Shown here: positions 1 through 7,308 of the stretch, piece after piece
Layout of the letters: each line of letters opens with the position of its first letter
Position numbering within the stretch: the stretch's first letter is position 1
Source: CAZAQS01 sp964486825
GTDB lineage: Bacteria; Chloroflexota; Anaerolineae; Anaerolineales; UBA4823
Direction of reading: 5' to 3'
Assembly: GCA_964486825.1 (NCBI GenBank)
Contig: CAZAQS010000099.1
Location: 1 to 16,323 of the forward strand
DNA length: 16,323 bases
Notes under the pieces: generated by a model
What the model was told of the DNA's origin: nothing
Databases searched by the model: none
Seen by the model: the letters and a program-made list of their open reading frames with translations, nothing else
Position numbers and translations under genes: made by a program

Positions 1-201
1 GGTCTGGAACTGGTTGACGCCATCCTGGCCCGCGGCGACCTGGCGAATTATCACCTGGCGCACGCGACGCGTGCGGAGTTGTGCCGCCGGCTGGGAAAGC
101 TGGACGAAGCCCGAACCTCCTATCAAAAGGCGCTCACCCTCGCCCAACAGGAACCGGAGCGGCGCTTTCTTGAACGCCAGCTGGCCAGACTTGCAGACTG
201 A
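1..201 (+). CDS. ECF42-type RNA polymerase sigma factor, C-terminal fragment
   Basis: The open frame enters from the window edge and ends at TGA 199-201, leaving 66 residues. The visible stretch has the helical repeat-like tail found at the C-terminus of sigma factors with a DUF6596-type extension: a 'LANYHLAHATRAELCRRLGKLDEA' type pattern, then 'SYQKALTLA' and a final 'ERRFLERQLARL'. The family directs core RNA polymerase to its own promoters; its sigma-2 and sigma-4 DNA-binding regions lie outside the window. The next gene encodes a YCII/DGPF protein, which is the hallmark neighbour of ECF42 sigma factors and supports the call. The gap to that gene's chosen start is 131 bp. I recognise the family from this tail and the context only, so the subgroup is inferred. 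Confidence 0.8.
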   Translation, partial: GLELVDAILARGDLANYHLAHATRAELCRRLGKLDEARTSYQKALTLAQQEPERRFLERQLARLAD

Positions 202-332
202 ACGGGCAAACGAATTTTCTAAATCGCCGGTCAAAATGTCGAAATTGGCTCCCCCCAAACGACAATTTTATGAAACCAACTAAAAGAGCCAGAATAATGC
301 CATCTGGCTCGCAAGTAAAAGGAGAAAAGAAC

Positions 333-689
333 ATGCAATTTATGATTTACGATCCCAACTTTGACCCAGACGCGGATGTCCCTCCACCCACCCCGGAAAT
401 GATGGCCGAGATGGGTGCATTTATCGGCGAGGCGATGCAGGCCGGCGTGCTCGTCGCGACCGGCGCGCTCCAACCGAAGGGCACGCGCCTCCACCTTTCC
501 AACGGGAAATTCACCGTGACCGATGGGCCGTTCATCGAGCTGAAGGAGCTGCTCGCGGGCTTTGCGGTAATTCAGGTGCAGTCGTTGGAAGAGGCCATCG
601 AATGGTCGAAGCGTTTCCGCAAGATCGTCGGGGATGGCGAGTCCGAGATCGTTCAATTGTTTGGGCCAGAAGATATCGGGCACGACTGA
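333..689 (+). CDS. YCII-related protein with DGPF motif, partner of the ECF42 sigma factor
   Basis: A 118-residue protein of the YCII family (small ferredoxin-like alpha/beta dimers). It carries the eponymous Asp-Gly-Pro-Phe at residues 64-67, followed by 'ELKELLAGF', and a C-terminal 'SLEEAIEWSKRF' helix, all typical of the DGPF subfamily. The frame is open upstream to ATG 270, but I chose ATG 333 because AAAGGAG (about 318-324) sits at good spacing and the protein then begins at the conserved 'MQFMIYD' strand. DGPF proteins are genetically linked to ECF42 sigma factors and are thought to take part in their signalling, though no reaction is established for this subfamily. It follows the sigma gene on the same strand and precedes a hairpin at 736-768. 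Confidence 0.88.
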   Translation: MQFMIYDPNFDPDADVPPPTPEMMAEMGAFIGEAMQAGVLVATGALQPKGTRLHLSNGKFTVTDGPFIELKELLAGFAVIQVQSLEEAIEWSKRFRKIVGDGESEIVQLFGPEDIGHD

Positions 690-735
690 CACGCGCTGAG
701 ACACATTACACCCACCATCCCATCAGAAGCACCAG

Positions 736-768
736 GCCGGGCGTTCCGAACAAACCGGGACGCCCGGC
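736..768 (+). terminator. Strong RNA hairpin after the DGPF gene, terminator-like
   Basis: A 12-bp stem (736-747 with 757-768) with a 9-base loop lies 46 bp after the DGPF stop. All positions pair if T745 and G759 form a U-G wobble, which works only for RNA made from the plus strand. There is no T-run after the stem, so it may be a Rho-assisted terminator or an mRNA 3'-end stabiliser instead of a classic intrinsic terminator. Confidence 0.55.
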
Positions 769-867
769 ATCTACCCTCCCATCGGCTGTAGAAAAATCGC
801 TTTGCTGCGTACAGGTCAAATTTGCGAGTTGAAGGACCAGCACGCCAATCCCACAGAGGAGCAAAAC

Positions 868-1209
868 GTGAAGTACGTCTTTTTTGTATATCGGGATGAT
901 CGGCAGTGGGAGGCCACGTCTCCCAGGGAGCGCGATGATTTCGAGGCGGCGTGCCGGGCCAGCGAATGGAACCTGAGACACAGCCGTCACCTGGTTGACG
1001 TCCAGGGTCTTCAAAGTAGCCCCGCGCTCATGGTGAGGGTTTTGAACGGCAAGGTATCCCTCACAGAAGGCCCGGTTGTTGAGCCCAAAGGACAACTCAC
1101 CCAGCTCTTGTTCATAAGGGCAAGGGACCTCAACCAGGCCATTCAGATAGCCTCGAAGATGCCGCAGGCGCGAGAGGGCCTTATCGAAGTGAGATCGATC
1201 ATAGAATAA
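868..1209 (+). CDS. Second YCII-like small protein, divergent DGPF motif
   Basis: A 113-residue protein starting at GTG 868. The start is set by AGAGGAG at 855-861 and by the family-like opening 'KYVFFVYRDD'. A longer frame from ATG 802 exists but has no such site. The protein follows the YCII/DGPF layout: an N-terminal strand, a helix rich in acidic residues, 'LNGKVSLTEGPVVEPKGQLTQ', then an alternating strand and a terminal helix. The DGPF signature is degenerate here (Glu-Gly-Pro-Val, residues 67-70), but the surrounding spacing is intact. It lies downstream of the first DGPF gene on the same strand and is separated from it by a hairpin, so it may be transcribed less or independently. The family call is good; the biochemical role is unknown. 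Confidence 0.75.
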   Translation: MKYVFFVYRDDRQWEATSPRERDDFEAACRASEWNLRHSRHLVDVQGLQSSPALMVRVLNGKVSLTEGPVVEPKGQLTQLLFIRARDLNQAIQIASKMPQAREGLIEVRSIIE

Positions 1210-1296
1210 AGCGTGCCGGAGCCATCGCCCGTGGGGTATTTAATACTGGCGGTCACATCCTATCGTATACAACAACCACTTCAATGATCAAGGTAG

Positions 1297-1716
1297 TTAA
1301 CGGACCGCTGTGTTTCTGTCAGGAACCCTCCAGGCCGTCCACGCCCTTGTGAATACATAGGCCACTGCGAGGAGTAGCGCCAAGACTGCGTCTATCGATC
1401 CAGCGGCTGTGGCCTCACTCGCCTCCGTCAGGACCAGCGCCGAAATGGCCATGGCAAGCTTGTGGAAGAATGCGAGCTCCCAGACTCCAGCCGAGAGGCG
1501 CGGGCGAATGGCGAGCAAACCGAACAATCCCGCGAACATGACGAACCCGAACATACGCCACGTCTCGACCCAGACGGTTTCAGCGGAGGCAGCGCGTACT
1601 ACAGCGATTGAGGCATAGAAGGCCAAGAGGGCGCCCAGTGCCGCTAACACCATGAGGCCCCGGCCGAGACGGTCCTGCCAACGCGGAGGATGAGCAACTA
1701 AACCTTGGATATTCAT
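1297..1716 (-). CDS. Unrecognised small membrane protein with four predicted helices
   Basis: I do not recognise this 139-residue protein. It has a short basic N-terminus and four hydrophobic segments at about residues 20-40, 56-70, 78-98 and 107-124, with an Arg/Trp-rich C-terminal tail, so it should be an integral membrane protein with both ends probably cytoplasmic. The frame extends to 1854, but ATG 1716 is preceded by GAGAGGAG at proper spacing, while the upstream part reads like non-coding sequence. It sits 104 bp downstream of the last gene of the C1 operon, on the same strand. No clear terminator separates them, so read-through is possible, but a TATTAT box at 1782-1787 could mark its own promoter. 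No catalytic motif is visible. Confidence 0.7.
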   Translation of the reverse strand: MNIQGLVAHPPRWQDRLGRGLMVLAALGALLAFYASIAVVRAASAETVWVETWRMFGFVMFAGLFGLLAIRPRLSAGVWELAFFHKLAMAISALVLTEASEATAAGSIDAVLALLLAVAYVFTRAWTAWRVPDRNTAVR

Positions 1717-1820
1717 AGGACACTCCTCTCTGCGGACTAAGTGCCAGCCACGCATGCAATCAGTCTGTGCAAAATACAGGGATAATAGAGATTCAAGGCC
1801 CCCTAACTGAAAAGTTCTCT

Positions 1821-2669
1821 TCAATCCATCACCGGCGCACGAGCATTGATCCATTGCATGGCATACTCGTCGCGGTCCATAAGCACGTCACAGGCCAGCA
1901 CGGTATGCAGCATAGATTCATCCAGGGGGTTGAGGATGGCGCTGGTCAATCCCGCTCCTATGGCCATGGCTATAAAAGAGGAGATCAATCGCGGCCTGTC
2001 CGGCATACCAAAAGCGATGTTGGATGCACCGCAGACTGTATTTACCCCCAACTCATTGTGCACGCGTCGCAATACATCCAGGAAGATTAATACTGCATTG
2101 CTGACCGCTCCGACCGGCATGGTCAACGGGTCGATCAGGATGTCAGAGCGGGGAATGCCGTAGGACTCAGCCCTTTCAACAATTTTACAGGCAATCTCAA
2201 AGCGCAGGTCCGGGTCGTGGGAGATGCCCCTCTCATCGTTGGTGATGCCGATCACTGCGGCTCCACGCTCTGCTACCATAGGCAGGATCATACGAAGCCG
2301 CTCTTCCTCCCCCGTCACCGAGTTGACCAGCGGCTTGCCGCGGCAAACGCCCAGGCCAGCCTTCAGCGCCGGTACAACTGAAGAGTCGATGCAGATGGGC
2401 GCTTCTACGGCGTCCTGGACGACACGGATCGCTTCGGCCAGTAAGGCTGGCTCATCGGCCAGGGGGATGCCGGCATTTACATCGACCACTTGCGCCCCTG
2501 CCTGTACCTGAGCCAGAGCGTCCTTGCGTACTCGCTCGAAATTCCCTGCTTCCATTTCCATGGCTAGCTTGCTGCGCCCGCTCGGATTGATGCGCTCGCC
2601 GATCATGACAAAGGGTTGCCTTGGAGCGATTATCACCCTTTGTGTATCAGAGTAAATAACCGTCTCCAT
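1821..2669 (-). CDS. Methyltetrahydrofolate:corrinoid methyltransferase (DHPS-fold, AcsE/MtgA/MtvA-like)
   Basis: A 282-residue TIM-barrel protein of the pterin-binding (dihydropteroate synthase-like) family. It moves methyl groups between a corrinoid protein and tetrahydrofolate. Landmarks in order are 'IGERINPSG' (23-31), 'DVNAG' (63-67), 'CIDSS' (93-97), Asn116 in 'NSVTG', 'GITNDERG' (141-148), Asp180 in 'LIDPLTMPVG' and Asn217 in 'GASNIAFG'. These are the Asp/Asn residues that hold the pterin in AcsE-type enzymes. True folate-synthesis DHPS enzymes lack the opening GERIN block. ATG 2669 was chosen because a purine-rich site (AAAGGGTGGGA) precedes it and the stop of the T-component gene lies two bases upstream; the longer frame to 2876 only overlaps that gene. 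It is the last gene of the operon and probably the methyl acceptor step, delivering CH3-THF to the Wood-Ljungdahl pathway. Confidence 0.88.
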   Translation of the reverse strand: METVIYSDTQRVIIAPRQPFVMIGERINPSGRSKLAMEMEAGNFERVRKDALAQVQAGAQVVDVNAGIPLADEPALLAEAIRVVQDAVEAPICIDSSVVPALKAGLGVCRGKPLVNSVTGEEERLRMILPMVAERGAAVIGITNDERGISHDPDLRFEIACKIVERAESYGIPRSDILIDPLTMPVGAVSNAVLIFLDVLRRVHNELGVNTVCGASNIAFGMPDRPRLISSFIAMAIGAGLTSAILNPLDESMLHTVLACDVLMDRDEYAMQWINARAPVMD

Positions 2670-2671
2670 CT

Positions 2672-3448
2672 TTATCCCACCCTTTCCATATATATCAAAA
2701 ATGCCTGAGCCGCCAGGAAGACCAATACGAGCCATAGATCCAGGCGATTGAAATTGATATCCTTCACATAGGTACGGTCGGGGTAAGCTCCAAACCCGCG
2801 GCATTCCAGTGCAGTGGAGGTGATCTCTGCCTTGCGCAAGCCGTTCACCAGAACGGTGAACACGTATCGCTGCCACAGCTTGAAGCGGTGCAACAAGTTG
2901 GAGCGCATTGCCTGGCCTCGGATGGCATGGGCCGACTTGACGGCTCCAACCTCTCTCTGGACGAGCGGTAAGAAGCGTAGTGACAGGAAGACGGCGAAGG
3001 CGTACCGGTAGGGTATACCGGCGCGGGCGAGTGAAACCATCAGGTCGCGGGTATCTGTCGTCCAGATCAGGACGAAGGAGGCCAGCACCACCACCGATAG
3101 GCGGAAGAAGAAGATCGGTCCTTCCCGCAAGCCGCCATCTGTAACCGTCAGCGGTCCTAAACGGTAGACCGGCTCGCCCGGGTCGGCGAAGAAGTGAAAG
3201 ATCATCAGCAGGAGGCCCAAGCCAAAGATCAACCGTGATGAACGTAGAAACACAGATAATGGAACGCGCGCTACCACCAGGGCCAGGAACATGACAACGC
3301 CGAGCATGATGGCTCCCGGCGCCGGCGTCCGGTACAGGAAAAGACCAGCCGCAACGGTGAAAACCCAGGCGAGCTTAACCAAAGGATAGATGCGGTGCAG
3401 GAGAGTGTCTCCATCGATATAGCTCAGGCTGAATTTAGTATCCGCCAA
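2672..3448 (-). CDS. ecfT: ECF transporter T component (EcfT/YkoC-like)
   Basis: A 258-residue membrane protein that couples the ATPases to the substrate-binding S component in an energy-coupling-factor importer. It has hydrophobic segments at about 24-40, 43-62, 72-88, 113-131, 145-162 and 237-254. Two cytoplasmic coupling-helix motifs of the A-x-x-x-R-G type are present: 'AHAIRG' at 173-178 and 'ALECRG' at 213-218. Such motifs insert into the grooves of the two ATPase domains. The start is TTG 3448, supported by AAAAGGAGG six bases upstream and by a 14-bp overlap with the end of the ATPase gene, implying translational coupling. The family is often labelled 'cobalt transport' in databases; the S component here argues against cobalt. 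The order S, double ATPase, T is the same as in ykoEDC. Confidence 0.92.
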   Translation of the reverse strand: MADTKFSLSYIDGDTLLHRIYPLVKLAWVFTVAAGLFLYRTPAPGAIMLGVVMFLALVVARVPLSVFLRSSRLIFGLGLLLMIFHFFADPGEPVYRLGPLTVTDGGLREGPIFFFRLSVVVLASFVLIWTTDTRDLMVSLARAGIPYRYAFAVFLSLRFLPLVQREVGAVKSAHAIRGQAMRSNLLHRFKLWQRYVFTVLVNGLRKAEITSTALECRGFGAYPDRTYVKDINFNRLDLWLVLVFLAAQAFLIYMERVG

Positions 3449-5219
3449 GCCGGGCCTCCTTTTCTAAATGAGCCGTCAGCAGACCGGTCAGGTCGGCTGT
3501 TCGGCGCACCGGTCCGTGCACACCCGCGCCCAGCTCTTCCATCTTTCTTAGCAGCTCGTGCAGAAGCGTGCGACGTAGATTAGCGCTTGCCAGGACGTCA
3601 TCCAGCTCGAACAGGTCGGGGGCGGCGCCATCAAAAAGAATGCTGCCATCGCTCATCACGATTACCCGTTCGGCATATTCCTGCACCAGGCGCATATCAT
3701 GTGTGATCATCACGACAGATACCCCCTGGTCACGGATCTCCTGCATCAAAGCCATCAGGGTATGGGTCATGGCTTTGTCCTGCCCATAAGTAGGCTCATC
3801 CACAAGCAGTAGTTGTGGCCTTCCGACCAGCATGGTTGCTACACCTAAGCGGCGCTTCAATCCGGCGCTCAGAGCCAATGGATGAACGTCAGGGTAGGCT
3901 TCCAGTCCCAGCTGCCTGAGCATTGCTTCTTTACGGCTTTTCATCTCTTCAGGGTCTGAGACTCCTCTGGCCAGCAGGCTGTATTCTATCTCAGAGGAGA
4001 CGCTGTCCGTCAAGAACTGGTGCTCGGGGTTCTGGAAGACCAGTGCGATATGGTTTGCCAGTTTCGGGACACTCCAGTTCCTGGCATCCTTGCCGAACAA
4101 ACTCAGGCTTCCGTGTTGAGGTTTCTCCAACCCGACCAGCAAGCGTGAGAGGGTGCTCTTCCCGGCCCCATTCCGCCCAAGTATCATCAGCCATTCACCG
4201 GCATGAACTTCGAAAGAAATACCATTCAAAGCCTGTACTCCCCCGCTGTATGTGTAATGAAGGTCGCTAGCAGAGACCAGCACATCAGGCTTCATCGGCA
4301 CTGTGAGGTCTGCAGGAGGGACATCAACGCCGATTTCCCCGGAAAGAAGCCCGCGGGTGGATAAGAACTGGATGGTTTCGGAGACGGTAATAGGCACGCT
4401 CTGGTTCTGTCCACGGTTACCTGGGGAAAGCTCGATAGCAATCTCGCTCGTTTCGGGTAACCAGACGCCGAGTGACTCGACCATGTACGATCCGTGTTCC
4501 GCAAGGACTTCCCGTGGAGCCCCAACAGCACGCAAGCAGCCTTTTTCCATGACCAGGAGCTGGTCCGCCTGGGCCAGGAATTCGTCCAGCTCGCGGGTTA
4601 CGAGCAGAATAGTAATCCCTTGTTGGCGTAGCTCCAAAACCAGATCATGGACACTGCGCGTGGCTCCTGGGTCCAGGTTGGAAGTAGGCTCATCCAAAAC
4701 GATCATTTCTGGGTTCATGGCCAACACACAGGCCAGGCCTAGTTTTTGGATTTGTCCACCTGACAGGTTCCACACCAGGTTCTCGCGACGCCCCGACAGA
4801 TCGGTCTTAGCCAGAAGCTGCTCAACGATTTCCCTGATGGTGTCTGCTTCGATGCGCAGGTTTTCTGGGCCAAAGGCGATCTCATCATCTACATAGAGCA
4901 TCGAGAACATCACTTCTGGGTCCTGGAAGACATGCCCAACTTGCTGGGCGAGGTTCTTCACCTCGTTCTGGCGAGTGTTCATGCCACCTACCAGGACATC
5001 CCCCTGCATCTTACCTCCGTGCAGATGGGGGATGACCCCATTGAATAAATCGCACAGGGTCGACTTTCCCGACCCGCTGGGGCCCACCAGCACGTTCAGT
5101 GAGCCCCGGCGGATCTGAAGAGACACGTCTTGGAGGGTAGGTTCTTTCTGGTTCCAATGCGTATAGGTAACGTGCTGGACATCGATCAGCACATTCTCAT
5201 TAAGATTTGATTTTGTCAT
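3435..5219 (-). CDS. Fused double ATPase of an ECF transporter (YkoD-like)
   Basis: A 594-residue cytoplasmic protein with two ABC ATPase domains in one chain. Domain 1 has Walker A GPSGSGKST (46-54), Q-loop Gln99, LSGGQ (152-156) and Walker B with Glu177. Domain 2 has Walker A GRNGAGKST (348-356), LSAGL (450-454), Walker B with Glu475 and His507 as switch histidine. In domain 1 the switch histidine position is Arg209 (codon CGC at 4593-4595 on the complement), and in domain 2 the signature is altered. Those two changes fall in the same composite ATP site, so one site is canonical and the other probably degenerate. The frame runs on to 5309, but ATG 5219 gives the normal short lead-in and lies 16 bp after the S-component stop. 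It overlaps the next gene by 14 bp. Confidence 0.92.
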   Translation of the reverse strand: MTKSNLNENVLIDVQHVTYTHWNQKEPTLQDVSLQIRRGSLNVLVGPSGSGKSTLCDLFNGVIPHLHGGKMQGDVLVGGMNTRQNEVKNLAQQVGHVFQDPEVMFSMLYVDDEIAFGPENLRIEADTIREIVEQLLAKTDLSGRRENLVWNLSGGQIQKLGLACVLAMNPEMIVLDEPTSNLDPGATRSVHDLVLELRQQGITILLVTRELDEFLAQADQLLVMEKGCLRAVGAPREVLAEHGSYMVESLGVWLPETSEIAIELSPGNRGQNQSVPITVSETIQFLSTRGLLSGEIGVDVPPADLTVPMKPDVLVSASDLHYTYSGGVQALNGISFEVHAGEWLMILGRNGAGKSTLSRLLVGLEKPQHGSLSLFGKDARNWSVPKLANHIALVFQNPEHQFLTDSVSSEIEYSLLARGVSDPEEMKSRKEAMLRQLGLEAYPDVHPLALSAGLKRRLGVATMLVGRPQLLLVDEPTYGQDKAMTHTLMALMQEIRDQGVSVVMITHDMRLVQEYAERVIVMSDGSILFDGAAPDLFELDDVLASANLRRTLLHELLRKMEELGAGVHGPVRRTADLTGLLTAHLEKEARLGGY

Positions 5220-5235
5220 CAACGATTCGATCTTC

Positions 5236-5886
5236 TTATGTGCTTCCCGCAGCTGCACGCACCAATCCTGTCCGGGCGATTGCCTGAGCCAGGGCATAAC
5301 CAATGCCACCGCTCAAGATAGCGCCAGAGATCAGGTTGATTGGTACTGCCAGCCATACATCGCTGGCAAAAGCTGGGTCCCAGCCGAACAGGATGGCTGT
5401 CCAGGTAGTGCCAAATTGAGAAGAGCCTGCGCCAGCGCAGATCGCGGCAAGCAATCCGAATCGGGAGTACCCGGAAAGCGCCATGATGATTTCGATGGCT
5501 AACCCCTGCGTGATGCCCCATCCCAACGTGCCTACTCCGGAGGCATTCCCCAGCAGGATTTCGACGGAGGCCTCAATGATGCCTACCGCCAGCGCCGCGC
5601 CAGGCTTCCGCACCAGCCACATAGCCAGGATATACGCCCACATGAACGCGCCTTGCAGGAGAGCGCCGCCTAAAGGACCGAGGGATGAGTTCGCCAGGTA
5701 CCAGATATTGCCGGTCCCGGTGTTGACTACCCCCGCGATGGCTGCGATCACAGCGATGATCACAATATCGCGTGTCGAGTAGCTGAGCTTCTTCCCACTG
5801 GGCTCCGCGACCATCTTGCTGAACATACGGACGACCGCACCAAGGATGATAAGAATTACCACGTTAACGAGCAGATAAAGCGCCAT
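5236..5886 (-). CDS. ECF transporter S component, YkoE family, substrate unassigned
   Basis: A 216-residue membrane protein that would bind the transported solute. It matches the YkoE family (often called thiamin or hydroxymethylpyrimidine-type) in 'RKPGAALA' (93-100), the helix with 'EASVEILLGNASG' (105-117), 'GITQGLAIEI' (124-133), 'AGAGSS' (151-156), 'NLISGAILSGGIG' (184-196) and a final 'RTGL'. Relative to Bacillus YkoE as I remember it, it has about 35 extra N-terminal residues with an additional hydrophobic helix (3-19). ATG 5886 has AAAGGA at about 8 bases. It is placed between the methyltransferase and the ATPase genes, so the imported compound is probably tied to the C1 pathway: the methylated substrate itself, or a cofactor. 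The family call is strong; the substrate cannot be read from sequence. Confidence 0.88.
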   Translation of the reverse strand: MALYLLVNVVILIILGAVVRMFSKMVAEPSGKKLSYSTRDIVIIAVIAAIAGVVNTGTGNIWYLANSSLGPLGGALLQGAFMWAYILAMWLVRKPGAALAVGIIEASVEILLGNASGVGTLGWGITQGLAIEIIMALSGYSRFGLLAAICAGAGSSQFGTTWTAILFGWDPAFASDVWLAVPINLISGAILSGGIGYALAQAIARTGLVRAAAGST

Positions 5887-5928
5887 TTCATTTGTCCTTT
5901 CTTTGGTCTAATTTTTCTTCAGCCCGGT

Positions 5929-7308
5929 TCAAGCCAGGGCTGTCAATCCCATTTGGCGTAGTTCCGCTTTTACACTTTGATATAGCTGTTCCCATTCAGC
6001 AATTGGTCGTAATGTCTTTAGGTCATAAGCCTGGTCGAAACGCACACCCGGGTTCCCTTCGGGTTGGTTGAAGATATGCTCGTACTTCTCTATGAGTTTT
6101 AGAATGATCGTATTAGCATCCGTGAGGGTCATCCCTTGCCGGGTGACTGCATGGCCTACCTCGCCCATCAAACGGCATTCTAGCCCAGTGGCGTTAGGCA
6201 GCAACCCGTCGGCTGATCCGCTGCCTTCCAGGTGGCCGCCGCTGACTGTGATCGCGATGGTGTTTGCGGCGGTTTCATACAATAGCTCCCTGGTCAGGGC
6301 ACCTGACTTGGGATAGATGTCGGTTACGATAATACATGGAGCATTGCGCGCAAAAGCCTGCTGGATAATGCTCTCCACCCACAAGACCTCCCGGGTGGTT
6401 GTGGCAACGTGTCGCATATGGATGGGGTGTAATAACTGGTAATCGCTGCGCAATGCCAGGTTGCCTAGGATAAAGGATGCCGCCGTAACGACCGCAGATC
6501 CTGGAGCATCTCCCCCCAGGCCACCGACGATCACGCAGAACAAGGCCGCGTTGCGCATGCCATATTCCAGGGAGTTCATTGCCCGGGCAATATTGCGGTT
6601 ATCCAGCTTGAGCTCGTTCAGCATGGGTACCAAATGAGAGTCGCACGGGCGTAGGAAGTCAGGGTGAGCTACAGCCAGGTCGCCTAGCTCAGATACACTG
6701 GATTGAGCTGCGAGCATACCCATTCCGGGGCGACCGACTCTGCGCAGAGCCTCTCGCATATACGATAGCTCCCGCCGGGTGGCATAGATTTCGATTGGAT
6801 CGGCTGTACGCACCTCACGTCCATCCACGGCAGACAGAGAACCACAGGTGATCAAGTCGACGATGGGCTCCTGTGCCCAGCTCAGTACGGCAGGAAGGAA
6901 CAGCTCTTCTGGATGAGGCGCTCCCGGGTTACCCGCCCATACTAATGGAGGGCGTTCGTCCATGATTTTTCGAGAAAACAAGCTGCGGGCGTCTTTCCCT
7001 TCCCCCATCACCAGCGTCTGCGGCATCCGGCGCAGGCCTTCCTCTAATTCATCGCGATCGAATACGACGATCCGTTCAGTTGAGCGGCTGTAAGCCCCTA
7101 TTGCACAAGCCAGCTCGAAGCCAGCCTCAAAGATAACATCCGCGAGTCCCGGGTCATCGGTGACGATCTCATTGGGATCCCATTCAAGGCGGAATTTATC
7201 CACCAGTTCCATGGTGGTCATGGCCACCTTCTCCAGGTCCCAATTCTCCTCGCTGCTATAGCGCCCGCTGTGAGTGCGGTCAATCACGTCCAGGTAGCTG
7301 AGGATCAT
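5929..7308 (-). CDS. MtmB-family corrinoid methyltransferase without pyrrolysine
   Basis: A 459-residue protein, almost exactly the length of methanogen monomethylamine methyltransferase MtmB. It aligns by eye over the whole length: 'ENWDLEKVAM' (21-30), 'FEAGFELACAIGAY' (60-73), 'GRPGMG' (192-197), 'SSVSELGD' (203-210), 'DSHLVPMLNELKLD' (223-236), 'PIHMRHVATTTRE' (295-307) and 'GLECRLMGEVGHAVT' (375-389). MtmB carries UAG-encoded pyrrolysine directly after 'GRPGMGV'; here that position is Leu199 (codon CTC, 6712-6714 on the complement) and no in-frame stop occurs. It should transfer a methyl group from an unknown substrate to the corrinoid protein encoded just upstream. ATG 7308 has AAAAGGAGG and overlaps the corrinoid gene stop by ATGA, a sign of coupled translation. 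It cannot be assumed to use monomethylamine. Confidence 0.88.
   Translation of the reverse strand: MILSYLDVIDRTHSGRYSSEENWDLEKVAMTTMELVDKFRLEWDPNEIVTDDPGLADVIFEAGFELACAIGAYSRSTERIVVFDRDELEEGLRRMPQTLVMGEGKDARSLFSRKIMDERPPLVWAGNPGAPHPEELFLPAVLSWAQEPIVDLITCGSLSAVDGREVRTADPIEIYATRRELSYMREALRRVGRPGMGMLAAQSSVSELGDLAVAHPDFLRPCDSHLVPMLNELKLDNRNIARAMNSLEYGMRNAALFCVIVGGLGGDAPGSAVVTAASFILGNLALRSDYQLLHPIHMRHVATTTREVLWVESIIQQAFARNAPCIIVTDIYPKSGALTRELLYETAANTIAITVSGGHLEGSGSADGLLPNATGLECRLMGEVGHAVTRQGMTLTDANTIILKLIEKYEHIFNQPEGNPGVRFDQAYDLKTLRPIAEWEQLYQSVKAELRQMGLTALA

Noticed and set aside
2670..2876. N-terminal extension of the methyltetrahydrofolate methyltransferase to 2876.
   Set aside because: The extra 69 residues are entirely inside the T-component gene in another frame, and a proper start with a ribosome site is at 2669.
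2672..5886. Reading the ECF genes as a cobalt or nickel importer, as T and ATPase families are often labelled.
   Set aside because: The S component matches YkoE, not CbiM/NikM: it lacks the metal-binding N-terminal histidine region, and no CbiN-like gene is present. Cobalt supply for the corrinoid remains conceivable but is not supported.
5929..7308. Annotating the methyltransferase as monomethylamine methyltransferase mtmB and looking for an in-frame amber codon.
   Set aside because: The frame is uninterrupted and the pyrrolysine column is Leu199, so neither the amber read-through nor monomethylamine specificity can be claimed.
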